From positions 1 through 8,199 of the forward strand of contig JAJRZO010000490.1 in the NCBI GenBank assembly GCA_024275215.1: a stretch of 8,199 nt of DNA, written 5' to 3'. Made by a program: the position numbers and the translations under genes. A model generated the notes under the pieces. The model searched no databases and had not been told where the DNA came from. It worked only from the letters and a program-made list of their open reading frames with translations. This DNA is from Candidatus Zixiibacteriota bacterium (lineage in GTDB: Bacteria > Zixibacteria > MSB-5A5 > JAABVY01 > JAHJOQ01). Shown one piece after another: positions 1 to 6,105 of this stretch (its first letter is position 1; each line of letters opens with the position of its first letter).

Positions 1-299
1 ATCGCCATCATATAGAAATAGACCGAATCAGTCAGCGCCAGCAACCTTACAATCTGCAACTGACTTTGCGGTCCTTCCACGACCACATAGAGCGTTTCGG
101 CTTTCGACCATGCGAGATCGAACCCAAGATCGTTGTCGCCAATCACCGGAGCCTCGCTCGGCGAAATGTGGGTCACCTTGAGTGTCCCATTGAGGTTCGA
201 CTCGGTAGGACTAAGAGAATCATTGCTACACGAAAGAATGATCACCATCATTACAAATGAAGCCATCACTAACAGTCTGGCCCAGTGCTTCTTCAGCAT
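1..299 (-). CDS. Putative lipoprotein of unknown function (3' end beyond window)
   Basis: The reading frame opens at ATG 299-297 and is still open at base 1, giving about 99 residues. An AGGAG Shine-Dalgarno (310-306) lies 6 nt upstream and fixes the start. The N-terminus is a typical lipoprotein signal: Lys3-Lys4, a hydrophobic core at about residues 9-22, then I-L-S-C with Cys24 as the likely lipidated residue. Ser25 at +2 predicts outer-membrane retention if normal Lol rules hold. After a Ser/Asn-rich tether, residues about 38-99 look like the start of a beta-rich extracytoplasmic domain, but I do not recognise the family. It follows the phosphatase gene after 141 nt and has its own promoter-like sequence, so it may be a separate unit. 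The lipoprotein call is fairly secure; the function is unknown. Confidence 0.75.
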   Translation of the reverse strand, partial: MLKKHWARLLVMASFVMMVIILSCSNDSLSPTESNLNGTLKVTHISPSEAPVIGDNDLGFDLAWSKAETLYVVVEGPQSQLQIVRLLALTDSVYFYMMA

Positions 300-305
300 G
301 CTATA

Positions 306-310
306 CTCCT
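306..310 (-). promoter_or_regulatory. Shine-Dalgarno of the lipoprotein gene
   Basis: AGGAG on the minus strand, 6 nt before the ATG at 299. It supports that start over any later internal Met, as does the signal peptide that follows. Confidence 0.7.
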
Positions 311-353
311 GATAAACTACTCGATACACACAGTTACTTACATAATACACGCC

Positions 354-382
354 AACTTATCAGAGGTTTGCTGATTTGTCAA
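354..382 (-). promoter_or_regulatory. Candidate sigma-70-type promoter for the lipoprotein gene
   Basis: On the minus strand a perfect TTGACA (382-377) is followed after 17 nt by TAAGTT (359-354). A TGA just before it gives an extended -10 (TGnTAnnnT). Transcription would begin near 347, leaving a leader of about 48 nt that contains the AGGAG site. The -10 matches the consensus at only three positions, so it depends on the extended element and the good -35. A 5-bp inverted repeat, ATCAG/CTGAT (359-363 and 371-375), lies in the spacer and could be a weak operator or chance. Confidence 0.45.
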
Positions 383-440
383 CATAGATTCACTATTTTC
401 AATCATACAAGATACGAATGGACAGTCTGAATTTGGATAA

Positions 441-1628
441 CTACAATGCTCTCACAACGATCACGGTAATATCGTCAGGGTCAACATCGTCGGTCGAAAA
501 CTCCTTGACCGTATCGACAATCAGCCGGACAATATCTTCCGCTGATTTGTGCCTGTTCTCTATTAGCATGTCTCGAATTCTCCACTCGCCGAACTGTTCG
601 CCTGTTGAATCCACAGCTTCATTTACACCATCTGTGTAGAAAGCGATCAGGTCTCCTCTTGCGATATAGATTGGGCGTTCTTCGTACACGCTGCCATCGA
701 TAATCCCAAGCGCGAGTCCGCCTTCGACAAGTTCCTCGTATGTACCATCGGCACGCACATGCAACGGCGGATTGTGACCTGCGTTTGAGAATGTAAATAT
801 GCGATTCTTTGAGTCGAGAACACCATAAACTGCCGTCACAAATCGACCATTGTCAAGGCTCTCACACAGCAACCTGTTGACTTTCTGGAGAATCGTACGG
901 ATAGCATAATTGTTCCTGATTTCAGCAATAAGAGACGCCCTGAATGCCGCCATTATCAGCGATGCCGGCATACCTTTGCCCGACACATCTGCGATAGCGA
1001 TACCCGTCTGGTTCTCGACGATATTGATGAAATCGTAATAATCACCGCCGACTTCCTGCGATGGGATATTCATTCCTGCAACTTCAAATCCCTTAAGCGG
1101 CGGATCTTTGTCCGGCAGAAATGACTGCTGGATCATTCGGGCAATACTAAGCTGTTCTTCGAGTCGCCTGCTGACAAGTGTTTCACGATACATTCTCGCG
1201 CGTTCGATGGAGGCGGCAGCCTGAGAAGCAAATACAGTCAGGAATTCGACATCATCCTTCGAGTAAGCGTCAACTGTGTCAGATTCGACATTGAATGCGC
1301 CGATGATTACGTTATCAGCCATGATCGGCACAACAAGTTCGGAGCGTGTTTCAGGTCTCGCCTCGACATATCGATCGTCGGCATCGGTATCGGGTACATA
1401 TACGCCCTCACCCTTCTCAATCACCCATCCGACAAGCCCCTCCCCCACTTTCAAGCTGAGTCGGTTCTGGCTTTCTTCGTCGGGATACCCCTGCCAGACT
1501 CTGGGTGTCACCAGACTCGTCCCTTTCTTGACCAGATAGATTCCGACTGCGTCATAGTCGATGACATTCTTTAGGGCAACCATCATATCGCGAAGCACTT
1601 CATCAAGATCAAGCGATGACGACAACAA
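441..1628 (-). CDS. GAF domain plus SpoIIE-type PP2C phosphatase (C-terminal part of an interrupted gene)
   Basis: Serine/threonine phosphatase of the SpoIIE/RsbU class (PP2C fold), which in this family dephosphorylates anti-sigma-factor antagonists in partner-switching pathways. From the first in-frame TTG, residues about 9-143 form a GAF domain, about 145-165 a helical linker, and about 178-395 the phosphatase. The metal-binding acidic residues are all present: Asp196 in GGDYYDF, Asp214 in ADVSGKG, Asp333 in YTDGVNE and Asp386 in DDITVI. The C-terminus is complete and ends in TAG. The TTG at 1628 is only the first possible start in this frame and lacks a good ribosome site. The same frame continues upstream through a TAA into the GAF gene ending at 1638, so this is most likely the C-terminal two thirds of one 580-codon gene. 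No anti-sigma factor or STAS partner is in the window. Confidence 0.85.
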   Translation of the reverse strand: MLSSSLDLDEVLRDMMVALKNVIDYDAVGIYLVKKGTSLVTPRVWQGYPDEESQNRLSLKVGEGLVGWVIEKGEGVYVPDTDADDRYVEARPETRSELVVPIMADNVIIGAFNVESDTVDAYSKDDVEFLTVFASQAAASIERARMYRETLVSRRLEEQLSIARMIQQSFLPDKDPPLKGFEVAGMNIPSQEVGGDYYDFINIVENQTGIAIADVSGKGMPASLIMAAFRASLIAEIRNNYAIRTILQKVNRLLCESLDNGRFVTAVYGVLDSKNRIFTFSNAGHNPPLHVRADGTYEELVEGGLALGIIDGSVYEERPIYIARGDLIAFYTDGVNEAVDSTGEQFGEWRIRDMLIENRHKSAEDIVRLIVDTVKEFSTDDVDPDDITVIVVRAL

Positions 1629-1637
1629 TCTCGTTGA

Positions 1638-1640
1638 TTA
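1638..1640 (-). other. In-frame TAA interrupting the GAF-GAF-SpoIIE gene
   Basis: This TAA is codon 181 of an otherwise uninterrupted 580-codon frame running 2180 to 441. The frame on both sides is identical, with no insertion or deletion. The junction reads NDLLL-stop-STRLLSSSLDLDEVL. In GAF-linked signalling proteins this helix commonly reads LLLE-I-S-R-L-L, which aligns residue for residue and places Glu at the stop. A single G-to-T change from GAA would create it. The context is CTC TAA TCA. Confidence 0.8.
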
Positions 1641-2180
1641 GAGAAGCAGATCATTCTGAAGCGATTTCCGTTTCATGGCATCATACATTTCAGCATTGTC
1701 CCAGGCGATAACGAACAGATCAGTCATCGCATTAATCATTTCAACAGAGTATTCGAGATCACTTACTTCGCATTTACAGTCATACACATCGAGGAAACCC
1801 ATCAGTTTTCCTCTGTTCACGAGCTTGAAGCGGAGTCTCGATGTTACTTCAACGCCGAATTCATCCGACAGGATATTTCGCCAGAAATCATCCGGGGCAA
1901 TTTCCATGTTCTCCGGTTGATCGGAGAGGTGCTCCTCCGAAAAAACCACGCTGTCAGGTACAGGGATATGCCGTCGCTTCCTGTCGTGTGCCAGATACAC
2001 ATCGCTCGTATCGGAACCGTCATCCCGAATCACCAGTGCCATGAGAGAACAATCGAGAAGCTTAGCGACCTCTTCAAGCATGATATCAACCAGTTCACCC
2101 CTGTTCAGAGTGCTGTTCATTATTTTGGCTGTCTGCGCGAACAACCTCAGGCTCTCGATTACATTGTTGTCAGGTGCCAT
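1638..2180 (-). CDS. GAF domain protein (N-terminal part of the interrupted SpoIIE-phosphatase gene)
   Basis: The 180 residues from ATG 2180 are predicted to form one GAF-type sensory domain (about residues 8-165) followed by a helix heading into the next module. Visible features are the N-terminal amphipathic helix, a central block with LMALVIRDDGS, and a C-terminal strand-helix part with MGFLDVYD and an Asp/Glu-rich segment. GAF domains bind small molecules or mediate dimerisation, and no ligand can be read here. The start has only a purine-rich AGAGAGAG stretch upstream as ribosome site. The gene begins 33 nt after the protease stop, suggesting the same operon. It ends at a TAA in the same frame as the downstream GAF/SpoIIE reading frame. 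Taken together the product would be GAF-GAF-PP2C of 579 residues, a common architecture. As it stands, translation would yield a GAF-only protein. Confidence 0.7.
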   Translation of the reverse strand: MAPDNNVIESLRLFAQTAKIMNSTLNRGELVDIMLEEVAKLLDCSLMALVIRDDGSDTSDVYLAHDRKRRHIPVPDSVVFSEEHLSDQPENMEIAPDDFWRNILSDEFGVEVTSRLRFKLVNRGKLMGFLDVYDCKCEVSDLEYSVEMINAMTDLFVIAWDNAEMYDAMKRKSLQNDLLL

Positions 2181-2213
2181 ATCATTCTCTCTCTGTTCTT
2201 TACTACTTCTGAC

Positions 2214-3050
2214 CTATCGGCTGCCGACAGCCCATCGTCTACAAAATGCTTCAAACAAAATCAATCCTCCAACAGAAATCACAAAACCGAGCAGATACTC
2301 ATACCAAGCCATCCCCTCGGTCAAATTAGTATACGACACAGAATCGGCAGAGTTCAGTGCAATGATCGCAATCAGGTTATTCCCGAAATGCGCAAGTGAA
2401 CTCGCCCAAACCGTGCCGGTCCTGTAGGCTACGTATCCGAACAGAATCCCTGCGATCAGAATCGGGACAAATGTCCACGGGCTGAGATGGAGCACAGCAA
2501 ACATCAATGCGGTCAGTCCAATGCCGGTAACCGGCCCGAATCGAGCGACCAGCGATCTCTGGACTATTCCACGGAAAACCAATTCTTCCGCAAACGCTGG
2601 GACAGCAGCCACTATAACGACAACCCAGATGTATTCAGGGAACGAATCTGCGAGCATCAAATTGATCAGTATCTGTGTGAATTTCTCAGGCAGAGGCCAG
2701 ATACTCTGAGCGATTTCGACGAAAATCGATGTGGAGACAGCGAAAGAAGCTCCAAGCAGCGGGAGCAACAAAGCTATTCCTAACGTGAACTTGTTATTGA
2801 TCCTGAGTACCCCGGACCAACGCAACTCTGAACTCTGGATAACCAGCGCTGCCGGCAGGATGAACGCAGCTATTTCAGTCACAAGCGATGCAGGTCTGCT
2901 CGACATCATCATTTTAGATATCGCTCCGAAAATCAGCATCAGGAACAGCACTGCACCGATCAGCAACAGAGCATTGCGCGGGGCTATCACATAGTTGAAA
3001 TCTTCAATGCGACCTGATTCGATCTGTTCGCCATTATACGGAGAATCCAT
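2214..3050 (-). CDS. CPBP (CAAX protease/bacteriocin-processing) family intramembrane metalloprotease
   Basis: A 278-residue polytopic membrane protein with about eight hydrophobic segments (for example 27-44, 89-108, 141-155, 192-208, 215-233 and 252-268). All signature motifs of the CPBP/Abi family are intact: E155-E156-x3-R160 in EELVFRG, F184-x3-H188 in FAVLH, and H221-x3-N225 in HFGNN. Glu and His of these motifs form the active site in characterised Rce1-type members. Substrates of bacterial members are mostly unknown; roles include peptide processing, self-immunity and membrane stress. The ATG at 3050 shares a base with the TGA of the response-regulator gene (TGATG), so translation is probably coupled; the ribosome site is otherwise weak. 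The stop is TAG. Its place between a sigma-54 activator and a PP2C phosphatase suggests a regulatory or stress role, but that is inference. Confidence 0.9.
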   Translation of the reverse strand: MDSPYNGEQIESGRIEDFNYVIAPRNALLLIGAVLFLMLIFGAISKMMMSSRPASLVTEIAAFILPAALVIQSSELRWSGVLRINNKFTLGIALLLPLLGASFAVSTSIFVEIAQSIWPLPEKFTQILINLMLADSFPEYIWVVVIVAAVPAFAEELVFRGIVQRSLVARFGPVTGIGLTALMFAVLHLSPWTFVPILIAGILFGYVAYRTGTVWASSLAHFGNNLIAIIALNSADSVSYTNLTEGMAWYEYLLGFVISVGGLILFEAFCRRWAVGSR

Positions 3051-4393
3051 CAGCCCGCCTGCTTGTCTATTCCAAGCGCTTTCATCTTCTTATACAAATG
3101 GCTTCTCTCGATCCCAAGCCTTGCTGCAGCTTCAGTCATATTGCCGCCTGCGTCTCTTATCACACGAGTAACATAGTGTCGCTCAAAATCGTCTGTGGCT
3201 TCTCTCAGTTTTCTTGTCGTATCCCCTGCCTTGAAAGCGATATTCTGAGTTTGAGAAAATGACGCCGCGTCTATATCGCTGAAACTGTTATTGATCAAAG
3301 TACGTTCGATCAGATTCCGCAACTCCCGCACATTTCCGGGAAAATCGAGTTTGCGGAGTTCACGAGCAGCATCTTTTTTGAGCTTCACAAGTTTCTTTCC
3401 ATACTCGCTGCAGATTTTCTCAATAAAATGGTTCGCAATCGGCACAATGTCATCTTTTCTATTCCTGAGTGGTGGAATTTCTATAGGATAGACATTAATT
3501 CTGAAATATAAATCTTCGCGAAACTCGCCATCAGCTATCATCTTCTCAAGATTCTTATTCGTAGCTGCTATGATTCGGGTGTCGACCTCGATCCTGCCCC
3601 CGCCAACTCGTTCGATTTCACCTTCTTCGATCGCTCTTAGCAGCTTTGCCTGAGCACGAAGGTGCATATCTCCTATTTCATCAAGAAAAAGAGTGCCGCC
3701 GTCAGCCTCTTCAAATCTGCCGATACGAGAATTTGTCGCGCCGGTAAAAGCGCCTTTCCTGTGACCGAACAGTTCCGATTCGATCAACTCACTCGGAACC
3801 GCCGCGCAGTTGACCGGAACAAATGGTTTCGTACTCCGATTACTCATCGCATGAATCAACCGCGCGATAACTTCCTTGCCGGTACCGCTCTCGCCTTTGA
3901 TAAACACTCGTGCATTCGATTCAGCCGCTTTCTTGATTTGTTCGCGGATAGACTTCGTCGCTTCACTTTCGCCAATTAACAAATATCGCTTTCCCGCGAC
4001 TTGCCTGAGCCTTTTGTTCTCCTCCCGCAGTTTCCTGAACCGGATCGCGTTTTCCAGTGTAACAAGCACTTTTTCGAGTGAAAGCGGTTTTTCCAGAAAA
4101 TCGAATGCGCCAAGTTTTACTGCCTTGACAGCGGTGCTGATCGTCGAATGGCCGGACATCATTACATGAATCTGATCGGGGAACTCGCGCGCAAACTGTC
4201 CAAGCAAAGCGACGCCATCACCATCGGGCAAACAAACATCGAGCAGTGCGACAGCAAAATCTCCATCATTGAGTCCGACTGCTTCAGCAAACGAATCTGC
4301 AGTCTCGATCTCGTAGCCTTCTCGCGTCAATGGGCCAGCGAGTGATTTAAGAATATTCGGCTCATCATCGACAATCAGAATCTTATCTCTCAT
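3050..4393 (-). CDS. NtrC-family sigma-54-dependent response regulator (NtrX-like)
   Basis: A 447-residue transcription activator with the full NtrC layout. The receiver domain (about 3-115) has acidic Asp9-Asp10, phospho-acceptor Asp52, Ser80 and Lys102. The AAA+ domain (about 137-365) has Walker A GESGTGKE (167-174), the sigma-54-contacting GAFTGA loop (214-219) and Walker B GGTLFLDE (232-239). A Fis-type helix-turn-helix occupies about 415-441. All key residues are present, so it should be a phosphorylation-activated ATPase that opens sigma-54 promoters. I chose ATG 4393 because AAGGGAG (4409-4403) lies 9 nt upstream and the receiver begins at once with MRDKILIVDDE. A TTG three codons earlier abuts that site and is unlikely. 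The start overlaps the kinase gene's end by 11 nt, marking the kinase as its cognate partner. No clear -24/-12 element was found in the window, so its targets lie elsewhere or were missed. Confidence 0.95.
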   Translation of the reverse strand: MRDKILIVDDEPNILKSLAGPLTREGYEIETADSFAEAVGLNDGDFAVALLDVCLPDGDGVALLGQFAREFPDQIHVMMSGHSTISTAVKAVKLGAFDFLEKPLSLEKVLVTLENAIRFRKLREENKRLRQVAGKRYLLIGESEATKSIREQIKKAAESNARVFIKGESGTGKEVIARLIHAMSNRSTKPFVPVNCAAVPSELIESELFGHRKGAFTGATNSRIGRFEEADGGTLFLDEIGDMHLRAQAKLLRAIEEGEIERVGGGRIEVDTRIIAATNKNLEKMIADGEFREDLYFRINVYPIEIPPLRNRKDDIVPIANHFIEKICSEYGKKLVKLKKDAARELRKLDFPGNVRELRNLIERTLINNSFSDIDAASFSQTQNIAFKAGDTTRKLREATDDFERHYVTRVIRDAGGNMTEAAARLGIERSHLYKKMKALGIDKQAG

Positions 4394-5144
4394 CTGTGAC
4401 AACTCCCTTGCGACCCGACAACGGCAACACTACCACAAACCGTGCTCCGCCCGGCTCCCTCTTCTCGTAGCGGATTCTACCGCCATGATCGAACGCGATC
4501 CTGTATGCAATCACCAGCCCCAGCCCGGAACCTTCCCGTTTGGTCGTAAAAAGCGGCGTGAACAGTTTATCCACAACATCATCAGGAACACCCGGACCGT
4601 TGTCCTCCACAAGAATCTTTGCGATCCTCTTTCCCTTAATGAGATTGACTTCAACTATACCATCATCGCCACAGGCCTCGAAACCATTCTTCACGAGATT
4701 GACAAAAATCTGTGATATAAGGTCCGGGTCGAGATCAACTATGATTGCTTCCTGAGGGAATTTGACTCTCAGTCTTTTTTCCCTGATCTTATCTGAGTAT
4801 ATCCTTAGCGCATCTCCAATGGTGCGACGAATATCTGTCGGTTTCAATTCAGGTGATGGGAGTTTAGCGAACTGTGAGAACTCAGTTGTAATTCTGTTAA
4901 GCCTGTTTATCTCGCTACCGATTGTCTCGACAGCATTAGCGAGAATACTTGCGAACTCAGGGTCATTCGAGTCGTAACTTCTCTTGATATCTTCTGCGCA
5001 GATTCGTATCGGTGTAAGCGGGTTCCTGATTTCGTGCGCAACTTTGCGCGCCATCTGATTCCACGCCGCAACTTTTTCGGACTGCACAAGTTTCTCCTGC
5101 GATCTCTTGAGCTTGTCGAACATCGTATTGAATCCATCGACCAA
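4383..5144 (-). CDS. Histidine kinase catalytic part: HAMP end, DHp and HATPase (C-terminal part of an interrupted gene)
   Basis: This reading frame holds the second half of a HAMP domain, a HisKA dimerisation domain with H-box AHEIRNPLTPIR (phospho-acceptor His at residue 37 from the TTG, 357 of the joined protein), and an HATPase domain. The HATPase has N-box NLVKNGFEA, G1 DNGPGVP, F-box FTPLFTTK and G2 GSGLGL. All catalytic motifs are intact. The H-box with Pro-Leu-Thr-Pro resembles NtrY/AtoS-type kinases that partner NtrC-class regulators, matching the next gene, whose start lies inside this gene's last codons. The TTG at 5144 is merely the first possible start after an in-frame TAA; no strong ribosome site precedes it. 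If translated alone, the product would be a soluble kinase without sensor or membrane anchor. More likely it is the C-terminal half of one 574-codon gene starting at 6104. The gene ends in TAA. Confidence 0.88.
   Translation of the reverse strand: MVDGFNTMFDKLKRSQEKLVQSEKVAAWNQMARKVAHEIRNPLTPIRICAEDIKRSYDSNDPEFASILANAVETIGSEINRLNRITTEFSQFAKLPSPELKPTDIRRTIGDALRIYSDKIREKRLRVKFPQEAIIVDLDPDLISQIFVNLVKNGFEACGDDGIVEVNLIKGKRIAKILVEDNGPGVPDDVVDKLFTPLFTTKREGSGLGLVIAYRIAFDHGGRIRYEKREPGGARFVVVLPLSGRKGVVTDER
4403..4409 (-). promoter_or_regulatory. Shine-Dalgarno deciding the response-regulator start
   Basis: AAGGGAG on the minus strand, 9 nt before ATG 4393 and inside the 3' end of the kinase gene. It directly abuts the alternative TTG at 4402, which argues against that start. 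Confidence 0.7.
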
Positions 5145-5153
5145 CGTTCCGAG

Positions 5154-5156
5154 TTA
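5154..5156 (-). other. In-frame TAA interrupting the histidine kinase inside its HAMP domain
   Basis: This TAA is codon 317 of a 574-codon frame from 6104 to 4383, with no frameshift on either side. The junction reads WFAND-stop-LGTLVDGFNTMFD. HAMP domains carry a well-known D-E-[IL]-G motif between their two helices, followed by L-x2-x-F-N-x-M, and the stop falls exactly on the conserved Glu. GAA to TAA needs one G-to-T change. The context is GAC TAA CTC; a C after the stop is a relatively leaky context, but that alone shows nothing. Confidence 0.9.
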
Positions 5157-6104
5157 GTCGTTCGCAAACCAGACAATCCTGCGCTCAAATCGCCCTTCAG
5201 AGATATTTTCCGCGGCATCGACAAGTTCATTCAGGGGAATGGTGAGTCTTCTGGCGCTGAAATACCCGATCGCGCCTGACAGAATCACACCGGCGAGTGC
5301 GACAAGCGAATAGAGCCAGAGGCTTCTCGCAAGCAACCGTCTGGCGTCAGACTCCGGGAATGAGATATGTATCGCAGCTCTGCCATCGTTTATCAATGAT
5401 TTCGGATGAACAGTCACAATTCGATGATGACTCTCGTATATCTTGTCCGGCGCAAGATCATCGCCGCCGGATGTAATCCAGCTCTGCCCTTTAATCTCAA
5501 ATACCGCACCGCCACCAACAATTTCCGCAAGCTCTTTGACATACTGCTCATCGATGTTGATACCGCCCTGAATATATGCAATCCTCCCGCCACCATGTTC
5601 GAGCGGAACTGATGCGAGGATACAGGGCATATTCCTGGCTCCAATCGCCATGAACCAGACACCTGCAACGCCCGTGTCGGGGACATCAGCACCGAGACCA
5701 GCTCTGTTCACATTTATTCCAAAGTTGGCATAATCTCCTGAGCGTGCCAAAAGACGCGGATTTCTGTCTCCGCTTATTACATCAACAAAACTCAATCCGA
5801 GAATATCGCGGTATTCAGTCGCCTTTTCGATAAGTGCGAGCTGATCCATTTCCCCGCTGGGATTTTTCATCAGGAGCAATCTTGTCCACTCAAGATCACG
5901 CGCTGCAATCCTGACTCTCGACAAAACATTTTGCTCGACAGCATTTATCCTTTTTTCAACCTGATGAATCGACGACTCCACATGCCGTGCTTCGATTCTG
6001 TCCAGCTCACGTTTCGAGAACGAAAGAAGCACAACTACAACGAGACCAAGCGGAATCGCCGAAGCGATCAGAGAATAGAGAGTGTAGCGGGTTCTGATTT
6101 TCAT
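5154..6104 (-). CDS. Histidine kinase sensor part: two membrane segments, periplasmic domain and HAMP start (N-terminal part of an interrupted gene)
   Basis: The 316 residues comprise a first membrane helix (about 9-28, after positive residues at 2-6), a periplasmic sensor domain of about 230 residues (30-260), a second membrane helix (about 262-284) and the first HAMP helix with the conserved Pro (Pro290). The sensor opens with a long helix (31-75) and then alternating strand/helix segments, compatible with a Cache-like fold, though I see no diagnostic motif. ATG 6104 lies 1 nt after the stop of the binding-protein gene and starts a good signal-anchor; a GGAA 4 nt upstream is a modest ribosome site. 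An upstream start at 6158 in the same frame would overlap the binding-protein gene and add 18 residues, and is less likely. The frame stops at TAA 5154-5156 inside HAMP and resumes in the same frame as the catalytic part. Confidence 0.85.
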   Translation of the reverse strand: MKIRTRYTLYSLIASAIPLGLVVVVLLSFSKRELDRIEARHVESSIHQVEKRINAVEQNVLSRVRIAARDLEWTRLLLMKNPSGEMDQLALIEKATEYRDILGLSFVDVISGDRNPRLLARSGDYANFGINVNRAGLGADVPDTGVAGVWFMAIGARNMPCILASVPLEHGGGRIAYIQGGINIDEQYVKELAEIVGGGAVFEIKGQSWITSGGDDLAPDKIYESHHRIVTVHPKSLINDGRAAIHISFPESDARRLLARSLWLYSLVALAGVILSGAIGYFSARRLTIPLNELVDAAENISEGRFERRIVWFAND

Positions 6105-6105
6105 C

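Noticed and set aside
384..400. Small inverted repeat ATAG/CTAT followed by TTTT, possible terminator
   Set aside because: The stem is only 4 bp and A/T-rich, and the T-run is on the plus strand where no gene ends. It does not qualify as an intrinsic terminator for the phosphatase gene.
2165..2180. TGGCAC at the GAF gene start as a sigma-54 -24 element
   Set aside because: No TTGC-like -12 element follows at the required spacing, and the hexamer spans the start codon itself.
1917..2427. Two overlapping plus-strand open frames of 160 and 128 codons across the GAF/protease junction
   Set aside because: They lie antisense to clearly coding minus-strand genes, have no ribosome site, and their translations show no domain-like pattern.
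4400..4402. TTG at 4402 as start of the response regulator
   Set aside because: It abuts the Shine-Dalgarno with no spacing; ATG 4393 has a 9-nt spacing and begins the receiver domain.
4907..5230. A minus-strand frame of 107 codons spanning the in-frame TAA of the kinase gene, possible frameshift bridge
   Set aside because: It is in a different frame from both kinase halves, is rich in Arg/Ser without domain features, and the two halves already share one frame, so no frameshift is needed.
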